From an uncultured Pelagibacteraceae bacterium (lineage in GTDB: Bacteria; Pseudomonadota; Alphaproteobacteria; Pelagibacterales; Pelagibacteraceae): a stretch of DNA of 49,778 bases. The DNA lies in the NCBI GenBank assembly GCA_902595115.1, contig CACJOS010000008.1:1-49778 (forward strand), given 5' to 3'. Position numbers and translations under genes: made by a program. Below the pieces are notes generated by a model. The model did no database searches. It was not told where the DNA came from and saw nothing but the letters and a program-made list of their open reading frames with translations. Within the stretch, counting starts at the first letter, position 1. The number at the start of each line of letters is the position of its first letter. Positions 45,113 to 49,778 of this stretch are shown piece by piece.

Positions 45113-45894
45113 GAATAAAACCAAAAAAAAGTTTAGGCCAAAATTTCCTAATAGATAAAAATATTATAAAAAAAATAACAGAATCTTATCCAATAAGTAA
45201 TGATAGTGAGATTTTAGAAATAGGTCCAGGAACAGGAAATTTAACAGAATTTTTTCTAAAAAAAGAACCAAAAAAAATTTTATTAGTAGAGAAAGATAAA
45301 AACTTATTTTTAGATTTAAAAAGAAAATATAATAAAGTTGAAATTATCAATGATGACATTTTAAAATTATCATTAAAAGAAATAGTAAATGATAAAACAA
45401 TTGTTTTTGGAAATTTACCTTACAATATCTCATCGCAAATATTAACAAGATTCATTTTAAATAAGGAAAATCTTCCATTAAAAGTTTTTATTTTTATGTT
45501 TCAAAAAGAATTGGCTGACAGAATCATAGCCAAACCAAACACATCTAATTATGGAAGATTAACTATATTAGCAAATTGGAAATTTACAGTTAAAAAACTA
45601 TTTGATATAAGCCCGACTTCATTTTTTCCAAAGCCAAAAGTCAAAAGCACATTACTTTTTTTTAAAATGAAAGAAGATTTTAATTTATTCAAAGAACCAG
45701 AAACTCTAAGTAAAATTACAAAAATTTTTTTCAATCAAAGAAGAAAAAAAATAAAAAATCAATTTAAAGGATTATTCGATAATTACTTAGAGATTGCTGA
45801 AAATCTTAGCATTGATTTAAACTGCAGACCACAAAATCTAAAACCTGAAATTTATTACAATTTAGTTCATGAATTTGAAAAATTAAGAAAGTAA
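45109..45894 (+). CDS. rsmA: 16S rRNA dimethyladenosine transferase (KsgA)
   Basis: A 261-aa SAM-dependent enzyme dimethylating two adjacent adenines near the 3' end of 16S rRNA late in 30S maturation. Motifs are [15 protein letters not shown], the SAM loop [13 protein letters not shown] and the catalytic [13 protein letters not shown]. The start is GTG 45109-45111, overlapping the pdxA TGA; it gives the normal [14 protein letters not shown] N-terminus. It ends in a 12-nt convergent overlap with gmk. Confidence 0.95.
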   Translation: MRIKPKKSLGQNFLIDKNIIKKITESYPISNDSEILEIGPGTGNLTEFFLKKEPKKILLVEKDKNLFLDLKRKYNKVEIINDDILKLSLKEIVNDKTIVFGNLPYNISSQILTRFILNKENLPLKVFIFMFQKELADRIIAKPNTSNYGRLTILANWKFTVKKLFDISPTSFFPKPKVKSTLLFFKMKEDFNLFKEPETLSKITKIFFNQRRKKIKNQFKGLFDNYLEIAENLSIDLNCRPQNLKPEIYYNLVHEFEKLRK

Positions 45895-46518
45895 TTTTTT
45901 AACATGATTTTCTATTTTTACTTTTTTTGCTAAATATGAATGTTTAAATTTTTCAAAATCATTTATAATTTCAGATACTTCCTGATAGCATTTTTCTAAA
46001 TTATCGTTAATTACGACAAAATCATAATCAATCCAATGCTTGACATCTTTATAAAACTCTTTCATTCTTTCTGAGGCTATCAACTTATCTTTCATATCTC
46101 TATTGGATAATCTATTGTATAAAACTTGCTTACTTGGTGGTAATACAAAAATTGATATTATTTTAAATTTTATCTTCTTATCCCTAATCTGCTTTGTACC
46201 TTGCCAGTCAATATCAAATAATACATTCTGTCCATGATTTAATTTTTCCATTACTGGTCTTTTCAATGTTCCATAAAAATTATTGAAAACTTTAGCATGT
46301 TCTAAAAATTCTTCCTTTTTAATTAATTCTTTAAATTCATTATCACTTACAAAATAATAGTCTTTGCCATGCACCTCGTTACTTCTTGGTTTTCTTGTTG
46401 TATGAGATACGGAAATAAAAAAATTTTCTTTTTTTTCTACGAGTTTAACTAATGTGGTCTTGCCTGCTCCCGACGGCGATGAAAATATAAATAAAATTCC
46501 ATCTGTCTTAATGGACAT
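45883..46518 (-). CDS. gmk: Guanylate kinase
   Basis: A 211-aa kinase converting GMP to GDP. The P-loop [10 protein letters not shown] is at about 13-22, followed by [24 protein letters not shown] (GMP binding), [12 protein letters not shown] and [16 protein letters not shown] 46516-46518 is chosen; the preceding TTG is an in-frame alternative. It lies 10 nt downstream of acpP, an unusual neighbour: fabF, mltG and yicC, which often lie between acpP and gmk in Alphaproteobacteria, are not here. Confidence 0.94.
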   Translation of the reverse strand: MSIKTDGILFIFSSPSGAGKTTLVKLVEKKENFFISVSHTTRKPRSNEVHGKDYYFVSDNEFKELIKKEEFLEHAKVFNNFYGTLKRPVMEKLNHGQNVLFDIDWQGTKQIRDKKIKFKIISIFVLPPSKQVLYNRLSNRDMKDKLIASERMKEFYKDVKHWIDYDFVVINDNLEKCYQEVSEIINDFEKFKHSYLAKKVKIENHVKKLLS

Positions 46519-46528
46519 CAATGAGCTT

Positions 46529-46768
46529 TTAATTGCTTTTACTTTCTATAAATTTAATTGCATCACCAACGGTCAAAATTTTTTCAGCCTCGCTATCAGA
46601 AATCTCAGATCCAAATTCTTCCTCGAAAGCCATAACTAATTCAACCGTGTCTAGACTATCAGCACCTAGGTCATCAATAAAACTTGCTTCATCTGTTACT
46701 TTTGCCTCCTCAATACCTAAGTGATCTGCTACTATTTTTTTAACTTTATTTGAAATATCTTCAGACAT
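46529..46768 (-). CDS. acpP: Acyl carrier protein
   Basis: A 79-aa acidic four-helix carrier of growing acyl chains. The phosphopantetheine attachment site is S38 in [17 protein letters not shown], the standard motif. It begins at ATG 46766-46768 with AAGGA upstream. It follows fabG at 48 bp and has its own predicted promoter in that gap, consistent with the high level of ACP normally needed. Confidence 0.97.
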   Translation of the reverse strand: MSEDISNKVKKIVADHLGIEEAKVTDEASFIDDLGADSLDTVELVMAFEEEFGSEISDSEAEKILTVGDAIKFIESKSN

Positions 46769-46792
46769 ATAAATCCTTTAGTTCTTTTTTTG

Positions 46793-46820
46793 TCTATAGA
46801 TTATCTGTCAACTTTGTCAA
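46793..46820 (-). promoter_or_regulatory. Predicted sigma-70 promoter of acpP
   Basis: On the minus strand a perfect -35 TTGACA (46815-46820) and a -10 TATAGA (46793-46798) are separated by 16 nt, with transcription expected about 18 nt before the acpP ATG. The -35 overlaps the fabG stop codon. A second TTGACA lies 9 nt further downstream. This is one of the best consensus promoters in the window. Confidence 0.7.
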
Positions 46821-47548
46821 GCCATATACATGCCTCCATTAACATGTATAGTCTCTCCAGTAATGTAAGACGACGACTCTGAGCACAAAAAAGCGACTGT
46901 ATTTGAGACATCATCGGCTGTTCCTAGTTTATTCATTGGTATTCTTGATAAAAGTGTATTTTTCATTTCCTCAGATATTTTTTCAGTCATTTTTGTTTGA
47001 ATAAATCCAGGAGATACACAATTTACTAAAATATTTTTTTTCGCATACTCAATAGCTAAACTTTTCGACATAGCTACTACACCTGCTTTAGATGCTGAAT
47101 AATTCGCCTGACCTATATTTCCTGTATGGCCAACAATAGAAGTAATATTTACAATCCGGCCATACTTATTTTTCAACATTTTTTTAATAGCACTTTTACA
47201 CAAATAAAAAGTTGATGATAAATTGATGTCTATTATTTTTTGCCACTCATCATTCTTCATTCTTAATGATAAATTATCTTTAGTGATACCTGCATTATTA
47301 ATTAAAATATCTAGTCCACCCAATTTTGAAAAAACATTTTCAATAAATTCATCTATCTTTTCATGTTCGCTAATATCAAATTTTGCTGTCTCAATTTTTG
47401 GATAATTTTTTTTAAGTGCCTCTAATTTTTCATTATTTGTCCCTGTACCTAATACACTTGCGTCTAAAGATAGAAATTTTTTGACTATAGAATCTCCAAT
47501 TCCACCAGTCGCGCCTGTAACCAATATTTTTTTATTTTTGAAGTTCAT
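46817..47548 (-). CDS. fabG: 3-oxoacyl-ACP reductase
   Basis: A 243-aa short-chain dehydrogenase reducing beta-ketoacyl-ACP with NADPH. The cofactor loop TGATGGIG is at 11-18, NNAG at 84-87, catalytic S137, and Y150-xxx-K154 in NYSASKAG. The C-terminus ITGETIHVNGGMYMA is typical of FabG. It lies between fabD (1 nt gap) and acpP, the normal fab order. Confidence 0.95.
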   Translation of the reverse strand: MNFKNKKILVTGATGGIGDSIVKKFLSLDASVLGTGTNNEKLEALKKNYPKIETAKFDISEHEKIDEFIENVFSKLGGLDILINNAGITKDNLSLRMKNDEWQKIIDINLSSTFYLCKSAIKKMLKNKYGRIVNITSIVGHTGNIGQANYSASKAGVVAMSKSLAIEYAKKNILVNCVSPGFIQTKMTEKISEEMKNTLLSRIPMNKLGTADDVSNTVAFLCSESSSYITGETIHVNGGMYMA

Positions 47549-47549
47549 T

Positions 47550-48476
47550 TTATTTTTTAATATTACTTATATCTTCCTCGTTATTTATTGCACTCACTTT
47601 TAAATCCTTATCTATTCTTTTTATTAATCCTGAAAGAACCTTTCCTGGTCCTATTTCAATAAACTCATCTGTACCCTCTTTTATCATATATCTTACACTT
47701 TCTCTCCATCTAACTCTACTTTCAATTTGTTTAACTAATAATTCTTTTATCTCAGATATTTCTGTCATTTTTTTTGCTGTGACGTTTGAAACAAGAGTTT
47801 TGTTTGAAACTTGAAAATTTAAATTTTTTATTTCATTTTCCATAACTTTAGTTGCACGATTCATTAACTCGCAATGAAATGGAGCGCTTACAGGCAACAT
47901 AACACTCTTGATTGAATTTTTTTTAAGATCTGTTGCAAAACTTTCTAAGTCATTTATTTTTCCACTTAGAACAATCTGACTATCAGAATTATCATTTGCT
48001 ATAAAACATTTATATTTATTTTTATTTTCATTTAATAAATTTTCAATTATCTCAATTGAGGAGCCAAGAACTGCAATCATTCCACCTTGTCCTTGGGGTA
48101 TAGAATTCTGCATAGCCTGGCCTCTCAATTTTAAAATTTTTAAAGTTTCCGGAAAATTAAGGTACCCAGCCGCACATAGAGCAGTATATTCTCCAAGTGA
48201 GTGTCCTGCAAAGTATTTTGCATTTGAAAAATCCATATTGTGTTCTTTTTTTAATAAATTAAAAATTGAATAACCTACCAAGAAAATTGCTGGTTGAGTA
48301 TTCTCGGTCAAATTAAGTTTTTCCTTTGGACCTTCTAAAATTAATGTGGATATTTTAAAATTTAAAATATCATCTGCTTCTTTAAAAATTTGTTTTATTA
48401 GATCATATTTCAAATAAAAATCTTTACACATTCCTGGTGATTGTGAGCCCTGCCCTGGAAAAATTATAGAAAACAT
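47550..48476 (-). CDS. fabD: Malonyl-CoA:ACP transacylase
   Basis: A 308-aa enzyme loading malonate onto ACP. It has FPGQGSQSPGM at 6-16, the catalytic S93 in AGHSLGEYTAL, the GQGGMIAVLG segment, and the active-site His in SAPFHCELM. Length and motifs are standard. It is the first gene of the leftward fabD-fabG-acpP-gmk set and is divergent from the ribosomal operon (75 bp). Confidence 0.96.
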   Translation of the reverse strand: MFSIIFPGQGSQSPGMCKDFYLKYDLIKQIFKEADDILNFKISTLILEGPKEKLNLTENTQPAIFLVGYSIFNLLKKEHNMDFSNAKYFAGHSLGEYTALCAAGYLNFPETLKILKLRGQAMQNSIPQGQGGMIAVLGSSIEIIENLLNENKNKYKCFIANDNSDSQIVLSGKINDLESFATDLKKNSIKSVMLPVSAPFHCELMNRATKVMENEIKNLNFQVSNKTLVSNVTAKKMTEISEIKELLVKQIESRVRWRESVRYMIKEGTDEFIEIGPGKVLSGLIKRIDKDLKVSAINNEEDISNIKK

Positions 48477-48513
48477 TAATATTTTTTATATTTTTGTATT
48501 GTAATTAAAGAAT

Positions 48514-48519
48514 TATAAT
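48514..48519 (+). promoter_or_regulatory. Candidate -10 element for the rpsF operon
   Basis: A perfect TATAAT lies 33 nt before the rpsF ATG. The -35 region is poor (TTTTTG at 17 nt, TTGTAT at 14 nt), so the assignment rests on the -10 hexamer and position. Confidence 0.4.
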
Positions 48520-48551
48520 AGTATATCCTCATTTTTTATTAAATAACATAT

Positions 48552-48914
48552 ATGAACTTATACGAACATACCATTGTAGCAAGACAAGACGTAAGTCCTT
48601 CCGAAATTAAACAAATTACTGAAAAGTATTCAAATATTGTAACGAAAAATAATGGTGAGATTGTCCAAACGCAGAACTGGGGACTTATAAATCTGGCTTA
48701 TATGATTAAAAAAAATAAGAAGGGTAATTATATACATTTTAAAATTAAAGGACCAACTAGTATTATTTCTGATCTAGAAAAAAATGAGAGTTTAGATAAA
48801 AATTTACTTAGATATATGACCGTTAAAGTAAAAAAATTTGACCTAGATACAAACTATTTTTCGAAGAAAGATGATGAAGAAAAAACTAATGTTAAAAAAA
48901 AAGATGAAAATTAA
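48552..48914 (+). CDS. rpsF: Ribosomal protein bS6
   Basis: A 120-aa 30S protein that binds the 16S rRNA platform together with bS18, encoded next. The family start [19 protein letters not shown], the [23 protein letters not shown] core and LRYMTVKV are clear, followed by a charged Lys/Glu tail. The stop overlaps rpsR as TAATG. The rpsF-rpsR-rplI-dnaB order is conserved across bacteria. Confidence 0.97.
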   Translation: MNLYEHTIVARQDVSPSEIKQITEKYSNIVTKNNGEIVQTQNWGLINLAYMIKKNKKGNYIHFKIKGPTSIISDLEKNESLDKNLLRYMTVKVKKFDLDTNYFSKKDDEEKTNVKKKDEN

Positions 48915-49186
48915 TGCAAAAAAAAAGAAATAATAACAAAAAAAAATCTCAAAGTAACTTTGCTAAATTAAGTATTTTTCAAAATAATAGATACAAATTT
49001 AAAAAAAAATGTCCATTTTCAATTAAGGGTGCTCCAGTAATTGATTACAAGAATATTAAACTTTTAAAAAAATATGTATCTGAAAATGGAAAAATATTAC
49101 CATCAAGAATTACTAACGTTAGTCAAAAAAAACAAAGAGAATTATCATTATCGATTAAAAGAGCTCGTAATTTAGGATTAATTTAA
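48914..49186 (+). CDS. rpsR: Ribosomal protein bS18
   Basis: A 90-aa 30S protein partnering bS6. The core [47 protein letters not shown] is classic bS18. The N-terminus is longer than usual and extremely Lys/Asn-rich ([14 protein letters not shown]), a common expansion in low-GC genomes. The start and the stop are both in TAATG overlaps, with rpsF and rplI. Confidence 0.96.
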   Translation: MQKKRNNNKKKSQSNFAKLSIFQNNRYKFKKKCPFSIKGAPVIDYKNIKLLKKYVSENGKILPSRITNVSQKKQRELSLSIKRARNLGLI

Positions 49187-49641
49187 TGAAAGTTATCTTA
49201 CTTGAACATATAAAAAAATTAGGGTCTATAGGTGAAATAATTGATGTGAAAAGAGGTTTTGCTCGAAACTTTTTAATTTCAAAGAAAAAAGCCCTCTTTG
49301 CTTCAAAAGAAAACATTAAAGAAGTTGAAAAAATAAAATCAGATCTTAACAAAAAAAATCAAGAAAAAAGAAAAGAGGCTAAAGATATATTTGAAAAATT
49401 GAAAAATAAACAATTTATTATTAAAAAATTAAGTACCGAAAACAAGGAACTTTACGGCTCAGTAAAACCAACCGAAATTTCAAAAATTATCTTTGATGAA
49501 AATAAGATTGAAGTCAAACCTTCCATGATACAACTTAAAGATGATATTAAAACTCTTGGAACTTTCAAAGCAGAAGTTAATCTACATCCTGATGTACAGG
49601 TTGAGATAAAAATCGAAGTTATCGCGGCTGAAGCAGCTTAA
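49186..49641 (+). CDS. rplI: Ribosomal protein bL9
   Basis: A 151-aa 50S protein with an N-terminal rRNA-binding domain (VILLEHIKKLGSIGEIIDVKRGFARNFLI), a long central helix rich in Lys/Glu and a C-terminal domain (LYGSVKPTEISKII, KTLGTFKAEVNLHPDVQVEIKIEV). It is coupled to rpsR by TAATG and followed after 71 bp by dnaB. Confidence 0.96.
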   Translation: MKVILLEHIKKLGSIGEIIDVKRGFARNFLISKKKALFASKENIKEVEKIKSDLNKKNQEKRKEAKDIFEKLKNKQFIIKKLSTENKELYGSVKPTEISKIIFDENKIEVKPSMIQLKDDIKTLGTFKAEVNLHPDVQVEIKIEVIAAEAA

Positions 49642-49712
49642 TAATTATACAAAAATATCCCCACCACCATTTTTATATTTATAAATTTGTCTTTAAATAT
49701 ATAAATAAATAG

Positions 49713-49778
49713 ATGGAGAAAAACTTCTCACTAATAAAAAACAATTTTAAAGAACTTCCCAACAATTTAGAAGCTGAA
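49713..49778 (+). CDS. dnaB: Replicative DNA helicase DnaB, N-terminal fragment at the window edge
   Basis: An ATG at 49713 opens a frame that stays open for all 22 codons to the window end: MEKNFSLIKNNFKELPNN, then LEAE. The LPNNLEAE string is the conserved start of the DnaB N-terminal domain (P-x-S/N-x-EAE). The position after rplI is the usual place for dnaB. The rest is outside the window. Confidence 0.75.
   Translation, partial: MEKNFSLIKNNFKELPNNLEAE

Overview
The window is AT-rich, densely coding DNA from an alphaproteobacterium, most likely the SAR11 clade (Candidatus Pelagibacter or a relative). The evidence is the very low GC, the near absence of intergenic DNA, stop/start overlaps of the TAATG, ATGA and GTGA kind at most operon junctions, and gene strings typical of Alphaproteobacteria: iscR-sufBCDS, accBC beside DUF2155/NDUFA12, purMN beside DUF2066/hda, lptF-lptG-lptD-surA-pdxA-rsmA-gmk, and fabD/rpsF. 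No rRNA, tRNA, CRISPR array, insertion sequence or prophage gene was recognised. No gap exceeds about 250 bp.

Layout. 1-9.8 kb is an accessory-metabolism stretch: a leftward cluster (aldehyde dehydrogenase, a 41-aa membrane peptide, an FAH-family enzyme, and a gene cut by the window edge), a DMT exporter, a GYD protein, a second aldehyde dehydrogenase with its usual DUF779 partner, a homocysteine S-methyltransferase, a second DMT exporter with a YbaK-type deacylase, and glnA. 9.96-16.1 kb is a complete leftward iron-sulfur operon, iscR-sufB-sufC-sufD-sufS-sufU-sufT-sufA, behind a promoter that carries a full-consensus type 1 IscR box. 16.2-26.7 kb holds an alpha/beta hydrolase, anmK, tyrS, the leftward set mrcA-prfB-AsmA-like (prfB needs a +1 frameshift), and rne. 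26.7-34 kb holds thiS-thiG, aroQ-accB-accC, DUF2155/NDUFA12, a free-standing NrdJ-C-terminal-like (TSCPD) protein, aspS and hda. 34-46.5 kb holds a DUF2066 protein, purM-purN, ndk, pepA, and the envelope operon lptF-lptG-lptD-surA-pdxA-rsmA, with lptG interrupted by a -1 shift at an A6 tract. 46.5-49.8 kb holds gmk, acpP, fabG and fabD, facing rpsF-rpsR-rplI and the first 22 codons of dnaB.

How the genes work together. The suf operon builds and delivers Fe-S clusters and probably senses its own output through IscR. accBC, fabD, fabG and acpP start fatty-acid synthesis. lptF/G/D and surA export and assemble outer-membrane lipopolysaccharide. mrcA and anmK make and recycle peptidoglycan. thiS/thiG make the thiazole half of thiamine.

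The most noteworthy signals are these. (1) A prfB frameshift site with an SD-like AGGAG placed exactly as in the canonical system. (2) The broken lptG frame. (3) A parS-like palindrome (13/16) in front of the methyltransferase gene. (4) A full-consensus IscR box. (5) The free-standing TSCPD protein. (6) An RNase E/G without the zinc-link cysteines. (7) At least one unannotated small membrane-protein gene. (8) Five convergent gene pairs whose coding 3' ends physically overlap.
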